A stretch of DNA of 64,000 nucleotides from Asanoa hainanensis. GTDB taxonomy: Bacteria > Actinomycetota > Actinomycetes > Mycobacteriales > Micromonosporaceae. Where the stretch lies: positions 124,001 through 188,000 of the forward strand of contig NZ_FZPH01000015.1 in NCBI RefSeq assembly GCF_900188485.1, in the 5' to 3' direction. Under the pieces are notes generated by a model. That model was not told the origin of the DNA and searched no databases. It saw nothing but the letters and a program-made list of their open reading frames with translations. How positions within the stretch are numbered: the stretch's first letter is position 1; each line of letters starts with the position of its first letter. Below are positions 1-7,673 of this stretch, one piece after another. The position numbers were made by a program, and so were the translations under genes.

Positions 1-2
1 CC

Positions 3-1916
3 GGCCCGGTGACCGCCGGCGCGATCCCCCGGCTGGGCATCCCGGGCGTCCGGTTCAGCGACGGCCCGCGCGGGGTGGTGATGGGGCGGTCGACCGCGTT
101 CCCGGTCACCATGGCCCGGGCGGCGACCTGGGACCCGTCGCTGGAGGAACGGGTCGGGCTCGCCATGGGTCTGGAGGCGCGGGCTCGGGGCGCCAACTAC
201 TCCGGTGCGGTGTGCGTCAACCTGCTGCGGCATCCGGCGTGGGGTCGGGCGCAGGAGTGCTACGGCGAGGACCCGGTGCTGACCGGGCGGATGGGCGCCG
301 CGCTGACCCGCGGCCTGCGCCCCAACGTCATGGCCTGCGTGAAGCACTTCGCCCTCAACTCGATGGAGAACGCGCGCTTCACGGTCGACGTGGAGGTCGA
401 CGAGCACGCGCTGCACGAGGTGTACCTGCCACACTTCAAGGCCGTGATCGACGCCGGCGCCGAGTCGGTGATGAGCGCGTACAACTCCGTCAACGGCGCG
501 TTCGCCGACCAGAACGCGGTGCTGCTGACCGACATCCTGCGGGGCGAGTGGGGTTTCACCGGCTTCGTCACCAGCGACTGGGTGTGGGGCACGCACGACG
601 CGGTCGACAGCCTCGTCGCCGGGCTGGACATCGAGATGCCACTGCGCATGCACCGGGCCCGATCGCCGCTCCTGCGCCTCGTGCCCCGCTCGGTGGTGCG
701 GCGGTCAGCCCACCGGATCCTGCGGACGACGCTGCTCCACTACGCCAACCGGGCGGCCGCCGAGCCTTCGCCGGACGTGGTGGCCTCGGCGGCGCACCGA
801 TCGCTGGCCTACGAGGCCGCCGTGCGCGGCGCCGTGCTGCTGCGGAACGAGCCCTCGGTGTTGCCGCTGCCGGCCTCGACGCGGGTCGCCGTCGTGGGGC
901 GGCTCGCGGCCACGCCGAATCTCGGTGACCGGGGCTCCTCCACGGTCGACCCGCCGTCGACGTCGTCGCCGTTGGACGGGCTGCGCGCGGCATTCTCTGC
1001 TCTGTCCTATCTGGATGGCCGCGATGTCGACGCCGCGGTGCGGGCCGCGCGCGACGCCGATGTCGCCGTGGTCGTCGTCGGCATGGGTCCGACGGACGAG
1101 GGTGAGCGGGTCACCAACGACGATCCGGCGAGCCTGGCGTTCCTCGGCTTTCCGCTCACCCTGCGGCCGGTGCAGCGGTTGGCCGCCTGGCTCGCCCGGC
1201 GGGTCACCCGGTTCGAGCCGGGCGGCGACCGTACCCGGTTGACCCTGCACCCGCCCGACGAAGAGCTGATCGCCGCGGTCGCGGCGGCCAACCCGCGGAC
1301 CGTGGTGGTCGTGATCGGCGGCAGCGCGATCGTCATGGAGGCCTGGCGGTCGCGGGTGGCGGCGATCCTGCTGGCCTGGTACCCGGGCATGGAGGGCGGC
1401 CAGGCGATCGCCGACATCCTCACGGGCGCGGTCGAGCCCGGCGGCCGGTTGCCGGTGGCCATCCCCCGCGACGCCGCACACCTGCCGTTCTTCGACGCGT
1501 CCGCCAGCCGCATCCGGTACGACGCTTGGTGGGGCCAACGAAAGCTGGACCGCGACGGGCGCCGCGCCGCGTACCCCTTCGGTTTCGGTCTGGGCTACAC
1601 GACTTTCTCCGTGACGCTGCTGGCGCCCGGTCGGGTGCGGGTCACCAACACCGGTGAGCGGGCGGGCTCGACGGTCGCGCAGCTCTACGCGTTCGACGCG
1701 GACGCGGACCCGCCGGTGCCGGTGCTGGTCGGCTTCGAGCGGGTCACTCTGGACGCGGGCGCCACGGCCGAGGTGGACGTGGAGCTCGACCTGACCCCGA
1801 CGCGCCAACGGGACCCGGCCACCCGCACCTGGTCGCCACGCCCGGGGCGGTGGCGGATCGTCGCCGCGACCCAGCACCCATCCACGTTGGACGGCGCCCT
1901 GGACCTGGTCTTCTGA
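3..1916 (+). CDS. Glycoside hydrolase family 3 beta-glycosidase, 5' end outside window
   Basis: GH3 retaining glycosidase, expected to release terminal beta-linked sugars from oligosaccharides. Seen: the (alpha/beta)8 domain motifs RLGIP and SDGPRG at the N-terminus, KHF about residue 112, and the nucleophile in FVTSDW (Asp near residue 190 counted from the first in-frame GTG); a second alpha/beta sandwich with GGSAIVMEAW; and a C-terminal fibronectin-III-like domain after YPFGFGLGYTTF. No signal peptide can be judged because the reading frame is open to the left edge, and GH3 proteins normally have 20-60 residues before the RLGIP motif, so the true start lies upstream. Substrate (beta-glucoside versus xyloside) cannot be read from sequence. 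It converges on the next gene with no gap. Confidence 0.93.
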   Translation, partial: GPVTAGAIPRLGIPGVRFSDGPRGVVMGRSTAFPVTMARAATWDPSLEERVGLAMGLEARARGANYSGAVCVNLLRHPAWGRAQECYGEDPVLTGRMGAALTRGLRPNVMACVKHFALNSMENARFTVDVEVDEHALHEVYLPHFKAVIDAGAESVMSAYNSVNGAFADQNAVLLTDILRGEWGFTGFVTSDWVWGTHDAVDSLVAGLDIEMPLRMHRARSPLLRLVPRSVVRRSAHRILRTTLLHYANRAAAEPSPDVVASAAHRSLAYEAAVRGAVLLRNEPSVLPLPASTRVAVVGRLAATPNLGDRGSSTVDPPSTSSPLDGLRAAFSALSYLDGRDVDAAVRAARDADVAVVVVGMGPTDEGERVTNDDPASLAFLGFPLTLRPVQRLAAWLARRVTRFEPGGDRTRLTLHPPDEELIAAVAAANPRTVVVVIGGSAIVMEAWRSRVAAILLAWYPGMEGGQAIADILTGAVEPGGRLPVAIPRDAAHLPFFDASASRIRYDAWWGQRKLDRDGRRAAYPFGFGLGYTTFSVTLLAPGRVRVTNTGERAGSTVAQLYAFDADADPPVPVLVGFERVTLDAGATAEVDVELDLTPTRQRDPATRTWSPRPGRWRIVAATQHPSTLDGALDLVF

Positions 1917-2495
1917 TCACCAGGTCCAGCGGCCCAGCCGGAACGGGTAGCGGACCACGACCGAGCCGGCGGCGCTGCTGCCGCTGATCACCAGGTGCGG
2001 CGCGGTGCCGCCCGGCTCGGGGAACGACGGAACGCGGCAGAACACGGTGCCGGCGGTGGTGCTGAGCCGGTCGAGGTCGGCGGTCGCGCCCTTCGGCAAG
2101 ACGATCACCGTGTTGCCGGCCTGCGTGGCCAACTCGATCTCGACGACCCGCTGGGTGAGCACGGCCTCCCGGAAGTCGAGCTTGACGATGCCGGCCCTGC
2201 TGCGCACCACGAGCTTGCGCGGCACGGCCCAGCGGCCGGACCGCCGGATCTGCCCGGCGTGGCTGCGCAACTCGACAGCGGTGTCGGTGGGTGCGACGGC
2301 CGGCAGGGCGGCCGCGGGCAGGTCGGCGACGAACGGCTCGACCTCGCCGTAGGTGCGGGCCCGCAGCACCCCGTCGACCCGCTCCTCGAACTCGGCCATC
2401 GTCAACCGGCCCTCGGACACCGCCGTGTTGAGCCGCGCGATCACGCTCTCCCGGTCGGCGTCCGACATCCGGATGTCGCGCTGGTCGGCACTCAC
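1917..2495 (-). CDS. DUF1707 domain protein with LiaF-like C-terminus
   Basis: Small soluble protein of the actinobacterial DUF1707 family, about 192 residues. Seen: the family hallmark RMSDADRE near residues 9-16 followed by an amphipathic unit ending in RTYGEVEPFVADLP, then a beta-rich segment (about residues 90-190) of the kind found in cell-wall-stress LiaF-like domains, with repeated V-x-V strands and no membrane helix. The GTG start is chosen because it places the conserved RDIR-x-SDADRE block at the usual distance from the N-terminus; the frame stays open further upstream but is unlike the family there. Function is unknown; family members are often annotated as possible envelope-stress or DNA-associated proteins. 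It is divergent from the NLR-type operon and may share its control region. Confidence 0.85.
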   Translation of the reverse strand: MSADQRDIRMSDADRESVIARLNTAVSEGRLTMAEFEERVDGVLRARTYGEVEPFVADLPAAALPAVAPTDTAVELRSHAGQIRRSGRWAVPRKLVVRSRAGIVKLDFREAVLTQRVVEIELATQAGNTVIVLPKGATADLDRLSTTAGTVFCRVPSFPEPGGTAPHLVISGSSAAGSVVVRYPFRLGRWTW

Positions 2496-2595
2496 GTCGA
2501 TGACTCTACGGTGCCGGGCATCGACCGGGAACAGGTCCGGCGGGCGTCGATCTGTCGCCCTTTCGGTGGCGGTGAGCCTCGATCGCGGGCCGTAC

Positions 2596-2641
2596 GCTGT
2601 TGGCTGTTGGCTGCGTACTTCGTGCTTCGTACTGCGTGCTT
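2596..2641. repeat. Tandem short repeats ahead of NLR operon
   Basis: A heptamer GCTGTTG is repeated twice head-to-tail (2596-2609), and a 14-mer CGTACTTCGTGCTT (2614-2627) is followed directly by CGTACTGCGTGCTT (2628-2641), differing at one base. The array ends 14 bp before the ATG of the small membrane protein and just before its GGAGG ribosome-binding site. It lies in the divergent control region with the DUF1707 gene. A regulatory role is inference; it could also be replication-slippage debris. Confidence 0.6.
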
Positions 2642-2655
2642 CGGACGGAGGGCCG

Positions 2656-2946
2656 ATGTCGAGTTCGGGTTGGCGTGCCGCCGCGGCCGGGGTCTCGGTC
2701 GCGCTCGGAGCCGGTGTCGGTGTGGTGACCAACGTCCTCACCGAGAGCTGGGACGTCGGGCTGCTGGTCGGCCTGATCGCGCTCGTGGTCGCCGCCGTCG
2801 TCCTCCAGGTGCTCGTGTCGTTGCTAGCTGACGCTGACGCCGGGTCGGCCGTCTCCCTGCGGGCCAGGGCGACGGGCCACTCGACGATCGTGCAGGCCGG
2901 GCGCGACATCGTCACCCGCTCCGACGTGGCCGATGACCAACGTTGA
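2656..2946 (+). CDS. Small two-helix membrane protein with C-terminal QAGRD motif (candidate NLR effector)
   Basis: A 96-residue protein with no enzyme domain that I recognise. Seen: two hydrophobic segments (about residues 7-24 and 31-53, a hairpin), then a polar tail carrying STIVQAGRDIVT (Q near residue 80), nearly the same as GTILQAGRDVIT at the N-terminus of the ATPase encoded next. A GGAGG ribosome-binding site sits 5 nt before the ATG, and the gene overlaps the ATPase gene by 14 bp, so the two are probably translationally coupled. Known: bacterial NLR-like proteins can share a short amyloid-forming motif with an effector encoded by the adjacent gene, motif at the effector C-terminus and NLR N-terminus. 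Inference: this is a membrane-disrupting effector recruited by the ATPase. Alternative: an inert membrane anchor. Confidence 0.72.
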   Translation: MSSSGWRAAAAGVSVALGAGVGVVTNVLTESWDVGLLVGLIALVVAAVVLQVLVSLLADADAGSAVSLRARATGHSTIVQAGRDIVTRSDVADDQR

Positions 2947-5900
2947 CGTCGGCGCGCTCAAGGCGGTCGCCCGCGGCTCGGGGACGATCCTGCAGGCGGG
3001 CCGCGACGTCATCACCGGCACGGTCTTCAACGGCGGCTTCGCGCGGCTGCGGGACGTGTGGCTCGACCCGCAGCCGGTGTTCGACGAGGTGCAACTCGAC
3101 CGCTTCGCCGGCCGGGAGTGGCTGATCTCCAAAGTGGACGACTTCGTGGACCGGCACGACCACGGCTTCGTCGTCGTCCAAGGGCCGGCCGGCGTCGGCA
3201 AGACCGCGGTCGCCGCCTGGCTCGCCGCCCGGCGCGGCTGGCCCTGCCACTTCACCCGCCGCGCCAAGGGCCGGTCCGCGGCGACCGCACTGCGCAACCT
3301 GGCCGCGCAGATCATCGCCGCGTACGAGCTGTCCGAGCAGTTCGCACCCGGCGGCGGCCTGCCCGACACCGCCGCGGAGCCGGGCTGGTTCGAGCAGGTC
3401 CTGCGGGCCGGCGGCGAACGGGCCGCGGCGGCCGGGCAACGCCTCGTGATCGTGGTCGACGGGCTCGACGAGGCCGAGACGTTCGAGGGCGACCTGCCGC
3501 TGGGCCTGCCCGCCCGCCTCCCGCGCAACGTGGTCGTCGTGGCCACCTGCCGCACCGGCAGCGCGCTGCCCGGCCTGCGACTGCCGTGGCAGGTCACCAC
3601 CATCAAGCTCGGCGACCGCCGCAACCTCGACGACATGCGGCGCTTCCTGGACCGGTCGGTGCGCGCCGACCCGCAGATCGCGGACCGGCTGACCATCGAC
3701 CCGGAGGTCTTCATCGACCGCCTCCTCGAGCGCTGCGGCGGGGTCTGGGTCTACCTGCGGTACGTCCTCGACGAGGTCCGCTTCGGCCTGCGCTCCCCCG
3801 ACGACCTGGCGGCCCTGCCCGCCGACCTGTCCGGCTACTACACGCAGGCGCTGTTTCCCCCCGGCGCCGACGACCCGATCCGGTCGCGGGTCCTGTCGAC
3901 CCTGGCCGCGGTGGCCGAACCGCTCCCCGCGCCGCTGCTGGCCGACCTCTGCGGGCTCGGCTCCCCCGACGTCGAGACGTTGTGCGAAGGCCCGTTCCGA
4001 CCGTTCCTCACGGTCACGGACGACTCCCGCTACGGGATCTACCACCTGAGCCTGCGCGACTACCTGCACGGCGCGGCGACCGGGCCGATGCTGGCGGCCG
4101 ACCGGCATCGCAGCGACCGGCTCGGCCGCGCGACCGCCGCCGCCCACGGGGCCATCGCCGACTTCTATCTCGCGCTGTTCGGCGGGCTCGCCGACGGGTT
4201 GCCGTCGCTCGCCGGCGACCTGGACCTCGTCGACGTCCACGGTGGCTACGCCCGGCGCAACCTCGCCTTCCATCTCGAACGCGGTGGCCGCGAGGACGAC
4301 CTGCACCGGTTGCTGGCCGTCGAGGCGCGTGGCGCCTGCCTCTGGTACGCGGCCCTCGACCACGTGTCCGCGAGCGCCGACTTCGGTACCGACCTCGGCC
4401 GGGCCCGGGCGCTGGTGGCCCAGCGGGTGGACGCCGACCTGCGGGCTGGGCGGCCGTCGCCGCACGCGGGGCTGGACCTGCGCTACGCGATCATCGCGGC
4501 GGCGACGTACTCGTTGACGGTCGCCATTCCGTTCGGGCTGACGGTGGCGCTGGTCCGGCACGGCTTGTGGGGCGCCGAGCGGGCGCTCGCCGAGACGGAG
4601 CGGCTGCGGCGGTCGCGTGATCGCGTCCAGCAGGCGCTGCTGCTCCTCCCCGTGCTCACCGGCGCGCATCGGGCCCGGGCGATCGCGCTGGCGCTGGCCT
4701 CCGCCCGATCCGACGAGTACGCGGCCGACCGTGCCCAGTCCCTCGCCGAGATCCTCGAAAGCGTCGACGAGCCCGAAGAGGCGCTCGTCATGGAGGCGAT
4801 GGATGCCGCGCTGCACCTCGACCTCAGCATGCGGGCCGAGGCCATCGTCCGCCTGGCACCGCTGCTGCCGGCCCGGTGCCTGCGTGCCGCCGTCGAGGTC
4901 GCACTCACGCTGGACGACCCTGGTGACCGGCTCTGGTTGTCGACCTCGCTGGCCCGGCACGTTCCCGAGGACGAGCTCCCCCGTCTCGTGCATGCCGTCG
5001 GCGCCACCCCCGAGGACCAGCTCAGGGCAGAGTTGATCGAGGCGGTGGCGGAGCGGTCGGTGCCTGCCACGTTGCCGGACCTGCTCGTTGCCGCCCATGC
5101 CATCGCGACCAGCGACGACCGCGGGTTGGCGCTGTTGAGCATCGCCGTGGGCCTGAGTGCCGACGTACGGGACGAGTCGCTGGCGGACGTCCGGGCAACG
5201 GTGGACCCCAGCCACCGTGCGTTGGCGCTGGCGAGGTCCGCCGCCTCCCTCGATCGCGCCGACCTGGTGCGCGAGGCTGTCGCGGCGGCGCTCAGCTGCG
5301 AGCCCGAGATGGATGCGCTGGAGTCGCTGGTCAACGTCGCCTGCCTGACCAGAGAGGTGCAGGGCGAGGACGCACTGGCGGACTGCCTGGACCGCCTGGC
5401 GACGGCCGAGGTGCGGGTCGAGTTCATCCAGGCGCTGGCGACCGTCGACGGTCCGCCGGTCGACGCGCTCCTCGGACTCGTCGACCGGATCACCGACGAG
5501 CGGGGTCGGCCATCTGCGCTGGCGGCGCTCGGGGAGGTCGCGACCGGTCCGGCCGCGAAGACCATCGTGGAGCTGGCCGCCGGGCAGTCCGACGCGATCG
5601 ACCGCGCCCGGGTGCTGGGCGAGGTCGCGCGCAACGCCGACGCGGAGCTCGCGGAGACGCTGCTCGCCGAGGTCGCCCGGCTGCCGGAGGCGTACCTTCG
5701 CGCGCACGTGGTCAACAACCTGGCCGACCGGCTGACCGGGGCGCAGGTCGGTGCCGCTCTGTCGCTGGTCCAGTCCATCACCGACGAACACGGCCGGGCG
5801 CGGTTCCTGGCCGCCGCTGCGACCGCGGAGACGCGCGAGGTGTTGCTGGCGGACGCCCTCACGGAGGCCGAACGGATCACGTTCCACCAGGACCGCGCCA

Positions 5901-6859
5901 TGGCCCTCGTGGACATCCTGGAGGCCGGGGGGCCATCGGCTCCGGTCGGCCTCGTCGACGAGCTGTTCGGGCTGACGTCGAGGTTCCTCCCGGACACGCT
6001 GAACACGATGTGCCTCGAGCGCACCCGGCCGTGGTTCTCTCCGGAGCAGTGGTCGACCGTCTTCGACATCGCCCGCACCGAAGCCCGGAAACCGTCGCAC
6101 GAGTCCACCCCGGCTGCCTGGGCCTTGTACCACCTGGCCGCGCTCGGCCCGCCGGCCCGCTCTCCTGAACTGCTGCGTGCGTCCGCCGGTCGGGCCCGCG
6201 AGCTGCGGTCAGGTCCGTACCAGTCCTTGCTGCTGATGTTGATCGCGGCGAGGCTGCCCGGCGAGGAGGGTCGGACGCTGCTGCGCGAGGCCATGGACAC
6301 CGTCGCTCGGGCCGACCCCGGCGCACCGCCGCTGGAGCGGTTCGCGTCCCTGCTGGTCCGCGTCATTCCGGAGGCGGTCCTCGTCAGATGCCTGGCCGCG
6401 GGCCACACGCTCCTGCGTCCTGACGCCGACCCTGCGGTTCTGGAGCAGGTGCTTCGCCTCCTACCGGCCCCGGTCGCGCAGTTGGGCGTCGACGCTCTGG
6501 CGGGTGTTGCCACACCAGGCGAGCGCGGCCTGATCTTCGCGAACACCGCCCTGCTCCTGCGCGAGCCCGCACGCGAGGCCGCCGTGCGGCACACCCTGGC
6601 CGATCCCAGCTTCGCGCGGGGGCGGTCGCAACTGGTCAGCCGGGCGACCGCGCGGGCGGCCGGCCAGCTCGACGCGTACGCCTTCGGTCTGCTCCGCCGC
6701 TGCCTCGACGACGTCGACCTCGACGACTGCCTCTCGATCCTGTCCGGCGCGACCGACCTGGTCCGCGCCTGCGGCGGTGAGGCCGCGATCAACGACTGCC
6801 TCGAAGCCGCCCGTACGGTCCGCCGGTGGTGGCCGCGCCTGACGGACCAGCCACACTGA
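2933..6859 (+). CDS. NACHT-type NLR-like ATPase with helical repeat sensor region
   Basis: Large (1308 residues) STAND-class ATPase, probably cytosolic. Seen: residues 17-28 carry GTILQAGRDVIT, echoing the upstream membrane protein; Walker A GPAGVGKTA (Lys near residue 90); Walker B/NACHT signature LVIVVDGLDEAE (near 170-180); sensor-like VVVATCRTGS; then winged-helix-like sequence to about residue 430; and a long C-terminal half of degenerate helical units rich in A-L-x-D and R-A-x-x-L-A spacing, compatible with a solenoid. Known: in this architecture the solenoid senses a trigger and the NTPase oligomerises to activate an N-terminal or partnered effector. No effector domain is fused here, so the neighbours (membrane protein before, HEPN protein 5 bp after) are the likely outputs. 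The trigger is unknown. Anti-phage role is inference. Confidence 0.85.
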   Translation: MTNVDVGALKAVARGSGTILQAGRDVITGTVFNGGFARLRDVWLDPQPVFDEVQLDRFAGREWLISKVDDFVDRHDHGFVVVQGPAGVGKTAVAAWLAARRGWPCHFTRRAKGRSAATALRNLAAQIIAAYELSEQFAPGGGLPDTAAEPGWFEQVLRAGGERAAAAGQRLVIVVDGLDEAETFEGDLPLGLPARLPRNVVVVATCRTGSALPGLRLPWQVTTIKLGDRRNLDDMRRFLDRSVRADPQIADRLTIDPEVFIDRLLERCGGVWVYLRYVLDEVRFGLRSPDDLAALPADLSGYYTQALFPPGADDPIRSRVLSTLAAVAEPLPAPLLADLCGLGSPDVETLCEGPFRPFLTVTDDSRYGIYHLSLRDYLHGAATGPMLAADRHRSDRLGRATAAAHGAIADFYLALFGGLADGLPSLAGDLDLVDVHGGYARRNLAFHLERGGREDDLHRLLAVEARGACLWYAALDHVSASADFGTDLGRARALVAQRVDADLRAGRPSPHAGLDLRYAIIAAATYSLTVAIPFGLTVALVRHGLWGAERALAETERLRRSRDRVQQALLLLPVLTGAHRARAIALALASARSDEYAADRAQSLAEILESVDEPEEALVMEAMDAALHLDLSMRAEAIVRLAPLLPARCLRAAVEVALTLDDPGDRLWLSTSLARHVPEDELPRLVHAVGATPEDQLRAELIEAVAERSVPATLPDLLVAAHAIATSDDRGLALLSIAVGLSADVRDESLADVRATVDPSHRALALARSAASLDRADLVREAVAAALSCEPEMDALESLVNVACLTREVQGEDALADCLDRLATAEVRVEFIQALATVDGPPVDALLGLVDRITDERGRPSALAALGEVATGPAAKTIVELAAGQSDAIDRARVLGEVARNADAELAETLLAEVARLPEAYLRAHVVNNLADRLTGAQVGAALSLVQSITDEHGRARFLAAAATAETREVLLADALTEAERITFHQDRAMALVDILEAGGPSAPVGLVDELFGLTSRFLPDTLNTMCLERTRPWFSPEQWSTVFDIARTEARKPSHESTPAAWALYHLAALGPPARSPELLRASAGRARELRSGPYQSLLLMLIAARLPGEEGRTLLREAMDTVARADPGAPPLERFASLLVRVIPEAVLVRCLAAGHTLLRPDADPAVLEQVLRLLPAPVAQLGVDALAGVATPGERGLIFANTALLLREPAREAAVRHTLADPSFARGRSQLVSRATARAAGQLDAYAFGLLRRCLDDVDLDDCLSILSGATDLVRACGGEAAINDCLEAARTVRRWWPRLTDQPH

Positions 6860-6864
6860 CGGCC

Positions 6865-7563
6865 ATGTCGTTTCCGGTCGTCCTCCAGGACAGCGTCAAC
6901 CGGTTCGCACGCTCGCTCGAGGTGCCGCGGCGGCTGGTGAGCCTGCACCCGCGTACACCCGGAAACGCCGGCAACTTCTCGGCCCTGCCACCGGCGGTCG
7001 TGCTCGGGGTGATCTCCGCGTTCGAGGGCTTCGTCGAGGACTTCCTGGCGACGGCTTTACACCAGCGGGGGTACGGGCTGGGCCAGATCGCCCGCCGGGT
7101 GTCCATGAACAACCCGACGGTGGACGAGTTCTTCCGTCGCTGCGCCAACGAGTTCCCCGGGATCGGGGCGCGGCTGGCGGCCGGTCCGGGCGTCTCGGTG
7201 TGGAACGTGCCGGGGGTCGGCCGGCGCCCGCAGATCGAGACCGTCGACCTGGCCGAGCTGCGTCGCCGCGCCGACGGCTGGATGCAGGTGCGGCACTGCC
7301 TGGCACACGGGCTGGTCTCGGGGTGGCGGAGCGAGGTCTGGCCGGGCCCGCTGCGCGGCACCGCGACCGTGAGCAGCGTGCTGCGCCCACGCCCGGGCGG
7401 CCGGCACGCGATCGGCCTGATCGGAGCGATCTCCTGCGCCCGCATCCACCTGCACGGCGCCCGCCTGATCGCCGACGCCGTCGCGGCCGAGCTTGACACC
7501 GACCTGAGCTGGACGGCCCTTCCTGACTTCCCGTTGGAGAGATCTGTCGTACCCGGGCGCTGA
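6865..7563 (+). CDS. HEPN-like putative ribonuclease (RiboL-PSP-HEPN type)
   Basis: A 232-residue soluble alpha-helical protein. Seen: AFEGFVEDFLATAL near residues 52-65, an N-x-P step followed by a helical stretch, and near the middle of the second half the motif VRHCLAHG, giving R143-x4-H148. Known: HEPN ribonucleases of the RiboL-PSP/MAE_28990-like groups have this R-x4-6-H motif with a following G, and are common toxins or effectors in conflict systems. The ATG is taken because it lies 5 bp after the ATPase stop; an upstream in-frame GTG would overlap that gene by 34 bp. Position in the operon suggests a second effector or an RNA-sensing partner for the NLR-like ATPase. Catalytic activity is inferred from the motif alone. 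Confidence 0.68.
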   Translation: MSFPVVLQDSVNRFARSLEVPRRLVSLHPRTPGNAGNFSALPPAVVLGVISAFEGFVEDFLATALHQRGYGLGQIARRVSMNNPTVDEFFRRCANEFPGIGARLAAGPGVSVWNVPGVGRRPQIETVDLAELRRRADGWMQVRHCLAHGLVSGWRSEVWPGPLRGTATVSSVLRPRPGGRHAIGLIGAISCARIHLHGARLIADAVAAELDTDLSWTALPDFPLERSVVPGR

Positions 7564-7673
7564 TGTCGGTGTCCGATTGGCTGTGGTGGTTTGTCGGCTT
7601 GGTGGTTGCTCGCGATCATTGTGGAGTGATCGGCTAATCGCATCTAGTGACGGAGCGAGCGGGAGGCTGACGC
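7561..7673. repeat. Duplicated upstream region, copy 1
   Basis: About 113 bp before the first CHAT-STAND gene is closely matched by the region before the second one (12811-12926). Shared blocks include TGATGTCG, GTCCGAT, TTGTCGG, GGTGGTTGCTCG, GATCATTGTGGAGTGATCGG, GGGAGGCTGACGCG. It therefore moved with the coding sequence in the duplication. It includes the GGGAGG ribosome-binding site and a conserved inverted repeat. A weak -35 (TTGTCG) and -10 (GATCAT) with a 17-bp spacer are present in both copies. Confidence 0.85.
7613..7632. promoter_or_regulatory. Inverted repeat CGATCA-N8-TGATCG, candidate operator
   Basis: Perfect 6-bp arms with an 8-bp spacer TTGTGGAG, 41 bp upstream of the GTG start. 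The arms and the spacer are conserved at the same distance before the paralogous gene, except for one outer base. This conservation in a diverged upstream region argues for a binding site, for example autoregulation; the binding protein is unknown. Confidence 0.5.

Noticed and set aside
2912-6133. Very long reverse-strand open frame opposite the NLR ATPase
   Set aside because: Composition is the Arg/Gly/Gln-rich shadow typical of high-GC antisense frames; no domain motifs, while the plus strand shows Walker motifs.
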